This document shows positions 53,576 through 61,733 of a stretch of DNA of 64,000 bases, piece after piece. The notes under the pieces are model-generated. The model was not told the DNA's origin, searched no databases, and was given only the letters and a program-made list of their open reading frames with translations. Within the stretch, counting starts at the first letter, position 1. The number at the start of each line of letters is the position of its first letter. This stretch comes from Chitinophagales bacterium (GTDB lineage Bacteria; Bacteroidota; Bacteroidia; Chitinophagales; JADIYW01): contig JAIBAX010000002.1 in NCBI GenBank assembly GCA_019694955.1, positions 62,001 through 126,000 of the forward strand. The letters run 5' to 3'. Made by a program: the position numbers and the translations under genes.

Positions 53576-56500
53576 TTAGAAAGTAATTTTAAAGTCAACA
53601 CCCATACTTCTTGAAGGAGGATTGCTCGCTGTTTCAAATGATTGTACGTTTCCGTTTAATCCAAATGAACTTACTTCAGGATCTGCGTATTGGTTTTCCT
53701 CAGGTAACCAGAATTTTAAGTTATATCCAACAAAACCAACAGAAATACCACTCACCACTGAATTGTTAAATACTTTAGCAGGTAATGAGTAGTGTAATCC
53801 TACTTCACGAAGTTTAACAAAACTTGCGTCAATCAAGTTAACATTATCAGGAAGATTAGCCCAATAGGTAGAAACATCTCCGATTGGCGTAGTGTTTTGT
53901 GTTCCATCAGCAAGAACTGAATTAGGAACCACCCAAGGAGCTCTGTCATTCTCAGTAGAAGACAAAGTAGTACCATTGAAGTCTCCATAGAATTTAGATT
54001 GGGAGTAGAAAATACCGCCTCTCTTTATATCGAATAGAATATTGAAACTTAATCCCTTCCAAGAAAGGTTAGTTGAAGCGCCCATTATATATTTTGGTTG
54101 GTATGAACCATAATATGCTTGATTAACATCTACAACCGGAATACCTGTAGCACCTACAACAATTCTTCCTTGATCATCTCTTTTGTATTGTTCTGATTTA
54201 AAAGTACCAAAAGGATATCCTTCCTTTACGATTACTTGTGTAGCTCCTGTTGATAATGAAATTTCATCAACATCGTCAGTAATTTTATCTACGTTGTTCT
54301 TGTTCTTAGTAAAGTTAAAGTTCAAATCCCAATTGAAATCTTTCACTAGTCCTTTTATAGGAGAAACTCTAACCGTTAATTCATGTCCTTTATTTGTCAT
54401 TTGACCTACGTTTACAATAGTTCTTGTAAAACCAGAACTACTTGGAAGAGAAACGTTAACAATCAAGCTTTTGTTTTGAATGTGGTAGTATGTATATTCT
54501 ACACCTAATCTGTTTTCTAATAAGTCAACATCGATACCACCTTCATAAGTGATTGATTTTTCTGGAGTTAAATCAGGATTTCCAATAGTATTGCCAGTTG
54601 TAAAGCCTGGAATTCCAGCAAACGGGAACTGAACATTATAGTTTCCAGAGTTAAATATTGTTGGATTCGCAACAAAAATAGAGTTTGATGCATAGCGAGG
54701 AGCACCACCACCTTGTGTACCTACGTTTGCTCTTAATTTAATATTGTTGACCCATTTCGTTTTAAAGAATTCTGAAACGATGAATGAAAGACCTCCTGAT
54801 TGATAGAAGAAACCTCTATTTCCAGAAGGAAGTGTAGAAGACCATTCGTTTGCAGCAGAGTACTCTAAATACAAAGCATTCCATAAACCAACGTTCATTG
54901 AACCATAAGTTCTGATGGTTCTTGATCTGCCAATTGTATTTGTAGATTGTGGAGTTTCAATAGAGTTAGATAAGTTATAGAAACCTGGAGTAACTAAACC
55001 TCCCTGTGTAGAACCAGTAACAGATCTTTGGGAGAAATCGTTGATGTTAACACCACCAATAAGACCTAAACTAAATTTGTCCCAATTCTTCTTATAGTTG
55101 GCATAGTTATTTAAGTCCAGTACATTCAATTTGTTGAAAGACTCATTATAAGACCCTACATTACTATTGTTTGAACGATCTCTAGTAGAAAATCCCAATA
55201 ACCCACCACCTAAGTCAATCAACACATCATGTGGAGCATAAGAGTAAACTGGTACACTTTCATATGTATTGCCAATAACAAAGTTGTTGCCTACTCTTGA
55301 AACCAATTCTAAATCTTTCATTGGCTTAAATTTAAGTGCAATCGTACCAATTAAGTTATCTGCTTCATTAATGTTCACATAGTTATCCAAGAAATAATAT
55401 GGGTTAACTGTATAAGAACCATAATATCCTGTAAAATCATGATAAGGACTATTGTAGTCTCTTAATTCATTAAATGGAATATTAACTGGTGTTTGAAGTG
55501 CGGTAAAATATGCAGGATTTGTCGTGAATGAAGCTCCTTCAATATTTCCTCTCTGATTTGTTTTGATATATTTTACAGAAGACTCTAGAGCTAATTTTTC
55601 GCTTAATTGTGCATTTGCATTTACAGTAAATCCATAACGCTTCATCCAAGTGTTAGGTACGATACCTTTATTATCAACATAGTTGAAACTTGCATAATAG
55701 CTAAATTTGTCTTTAACACCACCTTCGAAAGAAAGGTTATTCGTCCAAGTAGTTCCTGTGTTAAAGAAACTTTCTAATTGATTATCGATGTTTGAATATG
55801 GTCTTTCTAATTGTGTTAAAACGCCGTTTACTTCAACTGGAGAAGTCCAAGGACGAACTACACCGTCTAATCTTGGTCCCCAAGAGAAGTTCTCACCTAA
55901 GTCTATAGTTCCTCTTTCAGGAGTGTTAGCCCAAAGACCTTGTCCGAATTGGTCTTGTCTTTGAAACAAAATATATGGAGATTCTACTGTGAAAGAAGTT
56001 CCATAATTTACCTTCATCTTTTGTGTTGCACCTTTTCCACCTTTTGTAGTAATCATGATAACACCACCATTACCAGCAGAACCGTATAATGTAGTTGCTG
56101 CAGGACCTTTTAACACGGTAATTGTCTCAATGTCGTCAGGATTGATGTCGTTTCCTCTATTACCATAGTCAACGTTACTTGCGCCACTGTTATCACCACC
56201 ACTAAATGCGGAGTTATTAACGATTACACCATCCACAACGATTAAGGCATTATTATTGCCGGAAAAAGAACTTTCCCCTCTTAATACTACTCTGGTAGAA
56301 GAGTTTATATTTCCACCTGATTTGTTTATCTTCAAACCTGCTACTTTACCTTGTAGGGCGCTAAGCGCATTTGGAGAACCTGATGTAGCCAAATCCTCAG
56401 ATTTCACCTGAGCATTAGAATACGACACTTCCCCTTTGTTTGTTGAAATTCCATAAGAACCAACAATTTCTACTTCCTCAAAGATTTCTCCTTCAGAAGT

Positions 56501-56779
56501 CATTGTTACGTCCATGGTTAGGGCAATAATTGTTTTAGTGATGGTAGTGTATCCAATGTATTGGAATTCTAATTCTTTCACATCCTTTGGAACGGATAGT
56601 GAATACTTACCATCAATGTCTGTTACTGTACCGATGGAAGTGCCTTTTCCAATTACACTTACACCGATGAGTGGCTCCCCATTGGCTCCATCTGTAACCG
56701 TACCGGAAACGGTACGATTCTGAGCCATCACCTGAACCGTCATTAGCAGTCCAAGTAGCCATAAAAACGTTCTTTTCAT
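53576..56779 (-). CDS. SusC/RagA family TonB-dependent transporter
   Basis: A 1067-aa outer-membrane channel from ATG 56779 (MKRTFLWLLGLLMTVQVMAQ); ATG 56791 would add four residues. After the signal comes a CarboxypepD_reg-like domain (NRTVSGTVTDGANGEPLIGVS), a plug with SEDLATSGSPNALSALQGKVAGL and NDINPDDIETITVLKGPAATTLYGS, and a 22-strand barrel ending in FKITF. It takes up the ligand delivered by the SusD partner, using TonB energy. No anti-sigma FecR pair or ECF factor is adjacent. Confidence 0.96.
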   Translation of the reverse strand: MKRTFLWLLGLLMTVQVMAQNRTVSGTVTDGANGEPLIGVSVIGKGTSIGTVTDIDGKYSLSVPKDVKELEFQYIGYTTITKTIIALTMDVTMTSEGEIFEEVEIVGSYGISTNKGEVSYSNAQVKSEDLATSGSPNALSALQGKVAGLKINKSGGNINSSTRVVLRGESSFSGNNNALIVVDGVIVNNSAFSGGDNSGASNVDYGNRGNDINPDDIETITVLKGPAATTLYGSAGNGGVIMITTKGGKGATQKMKVNYGTSFTVESPYILFQRQDQFGQGLWANTPERGTIDLGENFSWGPRLDGVVRPWTSPVEVNGVLTQLERPYSNIDNQLESFFNTGTTWTNNLSFEGGVKDKFSYYASFNYVDNKGIVPNTWMKRYGFTVNANAQLSEKLALESSVKYIKTNQRGNIEGASFTTNPAYFTALQTPVNIPFNELRDYNSPYHDFTGYYGSYTVNPYYFLDNYVNINEADNLIGTIALKFKPMKDLELVSRVGNNFVIGNTYESVPVYSYAPHDVLIDLGGGLLGFSTRDRSNNSNVGSYNESFNKLNVLDLNNYANYKKNWDKFSLGLIGGVNINDFSQRSVTGSTQGGLVTPGFYNLSNSIETPQSTNTIGRSRTIRTYGSMNVGLWNALYLEYSAANEWSSTLPSGNRGFFYQSGGLSFIVSEFFKTKWVNNIKLRANVGTQGGGAPRYASNSIFVANPTIFNSGNYNVQFPFAGIPGFTTGNTIGNPDLTPEKSITYEGGIDVDLLENRLGVEYTYYHIQNKSLIVNVSLPSSSGFTRTIVNVGQMTNKGHELTVRVSPIKGLVKDFNWDLNFNFTKNKNNVDKITDDVDEISLSTGATQVIVKEGYPFGTFKSEQYKRDDQGRIVVGATGIPVVDVNQAYYGSYQPKYIMGASTNLSWKGLSFNILFDIKRGGIFYSQSKFYGDFNGTTLSSTENDRAPWVVPNSVLADGTQNTTPIGDVSTYWANLPDNVNLIDASFVKLREVGLHYSLPAKVFNNSVVSGISVGFVGYNLKFWLPEENQYADPEVSSFGLNGNVQSFETASNPPSRSMGVDFKITF

Positions 56780-56823
56780 AGATCCTGTCATGTTTTGTTA
56801 TTTAATCTTAAATTAGGTTAAAA

Positions 56824-56831
56824 CAAAGTTA
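56824..56831 (-). promoter_or_regulatory. susC -7 box (TAACTTTG)
   Basis: CAAAGTTA on the + strand, 44 nt before ATG 56779. The same octamer precedes the M4 protease gene at 61622. Confidence 0.6.
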
Positions 56832-57125
56832 ACCGCAAAACTATTAATTTTTTTTAACAAAAAAACTAATTCTTCACTTTTTTAACGTTTTACCCTAATA
56901 ATTCTTTAAAATACCCATTTATAATTGCTTATCCCTTCTTTGATATTACGAGAGACTGTATTTTGTTGGCTAAAGTTGCATTCTGTTGTTCGTTTTTTTA
57001 GTTTCTTTTGGGTAAGTATTCACTTTTATACATGTCGTTGTGGATTTTTGTCTCAAACTTGTATAAATCCTATACAACCAATATTGGTCTGTTTCTTTAA
57101 AACTAACTATCATTCGTTATTGTTT

Positions 57126-57185
57126 CGCATAGGGATAGAGGAGCAACCGTGTGCGACGAAAGCCCGACCCTTTAGGGGATGCGCC
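57126..57185 (-). repeat. GGCGC/CCCC...AAGGGTC.GGCT element, copy 2
   Basis: On the - strand it reads GGCGCATCCCCTAAAGGGTC then GGGCTTTCG, ending CTATCCCTATGCG. Left and right ends match those of 31664-31754, but the copy is shorter (60 versus 91 bp) and inverted. Confidence 0.7.
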
Positions 57186-57327
57186 AAAATAATAATAAGA
57201 AATTAATTACTATTTGCTGTTTTGTGTCTATGAAATTGTGTTTATTCAAGGCTGAAGTATGCTAAAGTGACTCTATAAATCGTTAAAAAACAAATTCATT
57301 GCTTTATCTTTACACAAATTCTTTACT

Positions 57328-57777
57328 ATGATACAAGGTGTGGTGATTACTCCTATGAAAAAAATTTGCGATGACCGGGGACGTATTATGCATATTGTGA
57401 AATCCTCAGACGATGTTTTTACTCAGTTTGGCGAGGTCTACTGCTCTACTGTTTATCCTGGTATCGTGAAAGGATGGCATATTCATGATAAAATGACCTT
57501 GAACTATGTGGTGCTGAAAGGCATGATAAAGTTTGTATTGTTTGATGATAGAAAAGAATCTCCCACTTATCAGCAAATTCAAGAGGTTTGTTTAGGCGAC
57601 CACAATTATGTTCGCGTTACTGTGCCGCCCGGTGTTTGGAATGGGTTTATGGGCTTGGGTACTGAGGAGGCTTTGGTAATAAACTTAACTGACATTCCTC
57701 ATGACCCAACTGAAATCCATCGATTAGACCCCCATGAGAATCATATTCCATATGCTTGGGCGGTGAAGGATAGATGA
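57328..57777 (+). CDS. RmlC-like cupin sugar-nucleotide epimerase family protein
   Basis: A 149-aa cupin. Residues 15-70 (DDRGRIMHIVKSSD, then TVYPGIVKGWHIHDKMTLNYVVLKGMIKFVLFDDR) match the dTDP-4-dehydrorhamnose 3,5-epimerase family. His51 and His53 lie in the place of the RmlC catalytic His region. It is shorter than RmlC (about 180 aa) and lacks its C-terminal Tyr region, so a cupin epimerase or isomerase of a surface sugar pathway is a cautious call. An SDR gene follows on the same strand after a 199-bp repeat-filled gap. Confidence 0.75.
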   Translation: MIQGVVITPMKKICDDRGRIMHIVKSSDDVFTQFGEVYCSTVYPGIVKGWHIHDKMTLNYVVLKGMIKFVLFDDRKESPTYQQIQEVCLGDHNYVRVTVPPGVWNGFMGLGTEEALVINLTDIPHDPTEIHRLDPHENHIPYAWAVKDR

Positions 57778-57800
57778 TGGTGGTTCACAGTTCACGGAGA

Positions 57801-57824
57801 TTTGGAAATTTGGAAATTTGGAAA
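57801..57824 (+). repeat. Tandem TTTGGAAA x3
   Basis: Three exact 8-bp units, close to GTTCACAGTTCACGG phrases, in the gap between the cupin and SDR genes. Confidence 0.85.
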
Positions 57825-57911
57825 TGTGAGAATGGTTGCAAGACGCAATACGAATATCGTTGGACGAATTTTGTTCACGGTTCACAGATGACGGTTCACA
57901 GTTCATGGTTC

Positions 57912-57953
57912 GGTCAATGGTCAATGGTCAATGGTCAATGGACAATGGTCAAA
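57912..57953 (+). repeat. Tandem heptamer GGTCAAT x4 plus two variants
   Basis: GGTCAAT at 57912, 57919, 57926 and 57933, then GGACAAT (57940) and GGTCAAA (57947): a 42-bp array with 7-bp period ending 24 bp before the SDR start codon. Copy number may vary between cells. Confidence 0.9.
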
Positions 57954-57976
57954 CGTTATACTAAAATGGATAAATT

Positions 57977-58912
57977 ATGAAAATTCTTATTACTGGTGGT
58001 TTTGGCAATCTTGGATCTTGGTTGGTGCGACATTTCTGTTCTGCTGGGCATGAGGTTTCGATTCTTGCCAGACAAAGAAAGTCTTTTTTGGATGCATTTC
58101 CCTTTGAGTTTATTCCATGTGATATTGGTTCTTCTGCTTCTTGTGAGGATGCATTAAAAGGGAGAAGCTTTGATGTTGTCATACATACTGCGAGCTATAA
58201 CGACACTTTTCTCCCGCAATATAACGAACGGGCACTGCAAATTAATACATTGGGGACAAGAAATATCCTTCAACATCTGAATAAAGCCGACTTAAAGAAT
58301 TTTATTTATCTCTCCACTTTTCATGTGTATGGGGCTTCTTCTGGAACAATTACGGAAAAAACGCCGCCACAACCTATACATGACTATGCCACTACGCACC
58401 TATTTGGAGAAATTTATGTGGAACAATTTAGTAGAACGCATAGGTTACCCTACACGATTATCCGGCTTACCAATTCTTATGGTTGCCCAATAGATGTACA
58501 TTCTGACAAGTGGTATTTGGTTTTAAATGATCTTGCTAGAATGGCTTTTGAAAAACAAATGATTGTGCTTAAATCAAATGGTCGCCCTTCCAGAGATTTT
58601 ATTTGGATGGGAACGGTATGTAAGGTTTTTGAGTTAATTGCTCAGCTGGATATTGCACCAAGGGATGTGTTTAATCTATCTGGAGAGCAATCTTATACTA
58701 TGTTGAATATTGCTCAGGAAGTTAAAATTGCGTATGCACTTTATTCTGGTAATGAAATTGAGATATCTGTCAACGAAAATGATACCAATGATTATCCCAG
58801 TGATTTGTTGGTGGACGCTTCTAAACTAAAACGAATCATTCCCTATGAAGATACGCCTGTTTTCCAAAATGAAGCTATACAAATTTTTAATCTTCTTGCA
58901 AGAAATAAGTGA
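57977..58912 (+). CDS. SDR-family epimerase/dehydratase with YxxxH active site
   Basis: A 311-aa extended short-chain dehydrogenase. NAD-binding GGFGNLG is at residues 7-13; VIHTASYND and STFHVYG (Ser113, Thr114) match sugar nucleotide epimerases. The catalytic pair is changed: Tyr137 is present (DYATTHLFGE), but the Lys four residues later is His141, confirmed by the codon CAC. Neighbour genes encode a cupin, so a polysaccharide sugar pathway is likely; the exact reaction cannot be read. The upstream heptamer array sits where a ribosome-binding region would be. Confidence 0.85.
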   Translation: MKILITGGFGNLGSWLVRHFCSAGHEVSILARQRKSFLDAFPFEFIPCDIGSSASCEDALKGRSFDVVIHTASYNDTFLPQYNERALQINTLGTRNILQHLNKADLKNFIYLSTFHVYGASSGTITEKTPPQPIHDYATTHLFGEIYVEQFSRTHRLPYTIIRLTNSYGCPIDVHSDKWYLVLNDLARMAFEKQMIVLKSNGRPSRDFIWMGTVCKVFELIAQLDIAPRDVFNLSGEQSYTMLNIAQEVKIAYALYSGNEIEISVNENDTNDYPSDLLVDASKLKRIIPYEDTPVFQNEAIQIFNLLARNK

Positions 58913-59020
58913 AAGCGTAAATTTCCCAAAATTGCATTGGCGAAAGAGCCCGGTGAAACAAGCTATTGAAGCCCGTTTATCCTTGTTGTTTAGCTGAAAA
59001 CTTTGCTATTTTTTTTGATA

Positions 59021-59052
59021 AATAAAAGAGGCTGCCCATATAGACAGCCTCT
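59021..59052 (-). terminator. Terminator of the M4 protease gene
   Basis: AGAGGCTG (59027-59034) and CAGCCTCT (59045-59052) pair over 8 bp; the - strand tail is TTTATTTATC. Confidence 0.7.
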
Positions 59053-59078
59053 ACATAAATATAATGGTGATTAAGCTT

Positions 59079-61595
59079 TTATTTGGCTACAACAAATCTC
59101 TCTGTAAGGGTATTAAAACCTCCTTCAATGTTTACAATGTAAACACCATTAGATAAATCGTTTAGATGTATGGATACTTGTTGTCCATCTTCTAATTGCA
59201 TTTGTTGTGCAATAACCACTCTACCGGTAACATCTAACACTTTTACAAGAGCATTATTAATGGTTTCCCCAGCGTAACTAATATTCAATTCTGTTGTTGC
59301 CGGAGAAGGATAGAGCGTAATGCTATTTACTTCTTCGCCAGTAGTTCCTAGCGTTTGAACAGTTGGTGTTGAGGTGGTACTAAATCCAATTGCTGTAGAG
59401 TATGCTTTCCAAACACCACTACACTTTGAGCGAACTTTTACCGTATAGTTTGCATTTTGAGCAAGACCGGTGATATTATAAGAACTTTCTGTGTTGGCGA
59501 CAATTTTCTTAGTGAAAGTTGATACATTGTTTCTTTTATATGCCACTTCATACTCATCCACGCCGGATTGTGGTGTCCAAGTAACAGTAGCACCTGAATT
59601 TGTTATGTTGGAGACGGCTACTCCTTTCACTTGTCCGCAAGCACTAAAACATCCTGTTGTAGTGAAGTTTGCTATGGAAGATGTTCCTGTACCGGTTGTG
59701 CAAGTAGAAATAATTCTTACTTGATATGCAGTACATGCTGTTAACCCACTTATTGCAATTGGAGAGGCTGTTCCGGTTCCTTTTTGCGTCCATGATGTTC
59801 CATTTGTAGATACTTCAACTGTGTACGATGTTGGACCAGATGCTGTTGTAAAATTTACGGAAGCGGATGTGTTTGTAATTGAATTGGCAGAAACAGCTGT
59901 AGCTGCTCCACAAGAGCCACCACTGCCTCCACATGCTTCGCCAACCCAAACGGCATACCAAGCGTCTTTAACGGCACATGCTTCTGGAGAACCTACACCA
60001 TATAAATCTTCTGCTGCTTGAATAGTATATGTTCTTGCATTGGCATATTTTGTTGATGCTGTCATGTAAACATCTTCTGCGCGGAATGTAATTAACTCTG
60101 CTTTTTCGATGCCGATACCACTTACGGTATAAGCAAAACCTTTATCATTTGTACCGCTTCCACCTTCTGACAACAGGTAGAACCAAAAGTTCATCACACC
60201 ACTATTGGTATGAACACCGCCGTTGTCTACCCATGAGCCTGTACTCACCCATTTAGTGCCTTTGTAGGTGTCGGGTTGTGCTTCGGAGTTTGGATTACTC
60301 ATAGAACGCAAGCCGTTATGACCTGATCTTTTGTCTATCTCTTCACCTATTTGCCAGATTTCTTTTTCTGGGGCGGCAAAATTTTCAACACAAGCTCCCC
60401 AAATATCGGATAGGGCTTCATTTATCGCTCCTGATTCGCCTTGATATGTTAAGTTGGCTGTACTGGAGCACACTCCATGTCCAATTTCATGACCACATAC
60501 ATCTAATGATGTTAAAGGCCAAAATGTTGTTGCACCATCGCCATATGTCATTCTTGATCCATCCCAAAAAGCATTTTCATAGTTTGAACTATAATGCACA
60601 TAACTTTTTATTGTACCACCATTGCCATTGAAAGAGTTTCTATTGTGTACCTGATCCCAGTAATCCCACACCATTTCGGCACCCCAGTGTGCATCTAAGC
60701 CAGCATTGTCTTTAGCCGTATTATTAAATTCAGCATCTGTCCAGTTATTATCGTTGTCAGAAAAAAGTGTTGCTGTACCATAGTTGGTGCCTTTTTTCAT
60801 GTTATACGTTTCTACTTTCCTATTTCCACTTTCAGATGTAGTGAAGTTTGTACCAGTGCTATTTGCTGTTATTTGTCTAGTTCCACTGTATCTTGTTGCT
60901 GCTGTTCCCAATGCATCTGCGTGATGTATCAATGGATTAACGAAAAGTATTCTCCCATCTTGAGCATCTACATAAACATGCCCTCTAGAAATTGGTTCTT
61001 GCGCATAGACATCAAATTTATAGGCAAGTTTAACACCTGTGCCATTATAATAGTCTTCAACGAAAACCAATTCTGCTTTAGGATAGAATGTTGCATTCTT
61101 ATCTCCCGACTCTGCTTTAATGAAGGCCTCTTCTTCTGCTACTTGCCACTTATAGGTTTTTGCTCCTACATGTGTTAACGCCTTTTGTAAAGCGGCATCT
61201 TCTGTAATAGAAGGAATGGTAGACGTTCCTTCGTTTACCGGAACAAAATCTCCATTGGCAATGATTGGTTTACCGTTCATGTAATGAACATTGTAGGTTG
61301 CAAACTCAACTTTTATGCCGTTATAATATTGTTGGAACTTCTGGTGCTGAAACCCTTTAGAATCTGTTCCTTGGCGATATACTTCGTAAGTGTCCGATTC
61401 CTTTAATGGAAGGACTTGCTTTAATACTTCCACACCCGTTCCGGAGATTTTGCGATCCGTAGAACCATCTTCAAATTTTACATATGTCGGATTGCCCCTT
61501 TCATCCAACTCTGTGAGGTTGCCAACGGCAAAGATGTTGAGGCTTAGTCCAACACCCAATAACATTGGACTTAATCTACTAAAAAACTTTTTCAT
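59079..61595 (-). CDS. Secreted thermolysin-family (M4) metalloprotease with T9SS sorting domain
   Basis: An 838-aa protein from ATG 61595 (MKKFFSRLSPMLLGVGLSLNIFA); an upstream start at 61634 would add 13 residues. An FTP-like propeptide (about 25-200) precedes the catalytic domain: H369-E-I-G-H373 with third zinc ligand Glu393 (GAINEALSDIWG). Two fibronectin type III domains follow (about 575-740), and a C-terminal type A sorting domain (SITLYPSPATTELNIS to FVVAK) directs it through the type IX system to the cell surface or medium. Single gene with a TAACTTTG box upstream and a hairpin downstream. Confidence 0.95.
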   Translation of the reverse strand: MKKFFSRLSPMLLGVGLSLNIFAVGNLTELDERGNPTYVKFEDGSTDRKISGTGVEVLKQVLPLKESDTYEVYRQGTDSKGFQHQKFQQYYNGIKVEFATYNVHYMNGKPIIANGDFVPVNEGTSTIPSITEDAALQKALTHVGAKTYKWQVAEEEAFIKAESGDKNATFYPKAELVFVEDYYNGTGVKLAYKFDVYAQEPISRGHVYVDAQDGRILFVNPLIHHADALGTAATRYSGTRQITANSTGTNFTTSESGNRKVETYNMKKGTNYGTATLFSDNDNNWTDAEFNNTAKDNAGLDAHWGAEMVWDYWDQVHNRNSFNGNGGTIKSYVHYSSNYENAFWDGSRMTYGDGATTFWPLTSLDVCGHEIGHGVCSSTANLTYQGESGAINEALSDIWGACVENFAAPEKEIWQIGEEIDKRSGHNGLRSMSNPNSEAQPDTYKGTKWVSTGSWVDNGGVHTNSGVMNFWFYLLSEGGSGTNDKGFAYTVSGIGIEKAELITFRAEDVYMTASTKYANARTYTIQAAEDLYGVGSPEACAVKDAWYAVWVGEACGGSGGSCGAATAVSANSITNTSASVNFTTASGPTSYTVEVSTNGTSWTQKGTGTASPIAISGLTACTAYQVRIISTCTTGTGTSSIANFTTTGCFSACGQVKGVAVSNITNSGATVTWTPQSGVDEYEVAYKRNNVSTFTKKIVANTESSYNITGLAQNANYTVKVRSKCSGVWKAYSTAIGFSTTSTPTVQTLGTTGEEVNSITLYPSPATTELNISYAGETINNALVKVLDVTGRVVIAQQMQLEDGQQVSIHLNDLSNGVYIVNIEGGFNTLTERFVVAK

Positions 61596-61621
61596 GATTA
61601 ACTTTGATTTGTTATGAAATG

Positions 61622-61629
61622 CAAAGTTA
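61622..61629 (-). promoter_or_regulatory. M4 protease -7 box (TAACTTTG)
   Basis: CAAAGTTA on the + strand, 26 nt before ATG 61595; identical to the susC box. Confidence 0.6.
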
Positions 61630-61733
61630 AACAATAATTAAGAAAAAAAAGCGTTGCTCCGAATTTTAACTTTTAGGCGAAAAACTATTTGAAATCTTTT
61701 TTGTCCACAGTCGACCACCGTGGTTCTAAAATT

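Larger units (their letters stand above)
56792..57327. other. Intergenic region between SusC and the cupin gene
   Basis: About 535 bp. Contains the SusC promoter (56824-56831), an inverted repeat TTGTATA-N5-TATACAA (57059-57077), copy 2 of the GGCGC/CCCC element (57126-57185), and a TATCTTTA box 16 nt before the cupin ATG. No ORF is convincing; the one at 56925-57206 consists of AT-rich sequence and the repeat. Confidence 0.65.

Noticed and set aside
57774-57980. Small + strand ORF between cupin and SDR
   Set aside because: Its translation is a product of tandem repeats.
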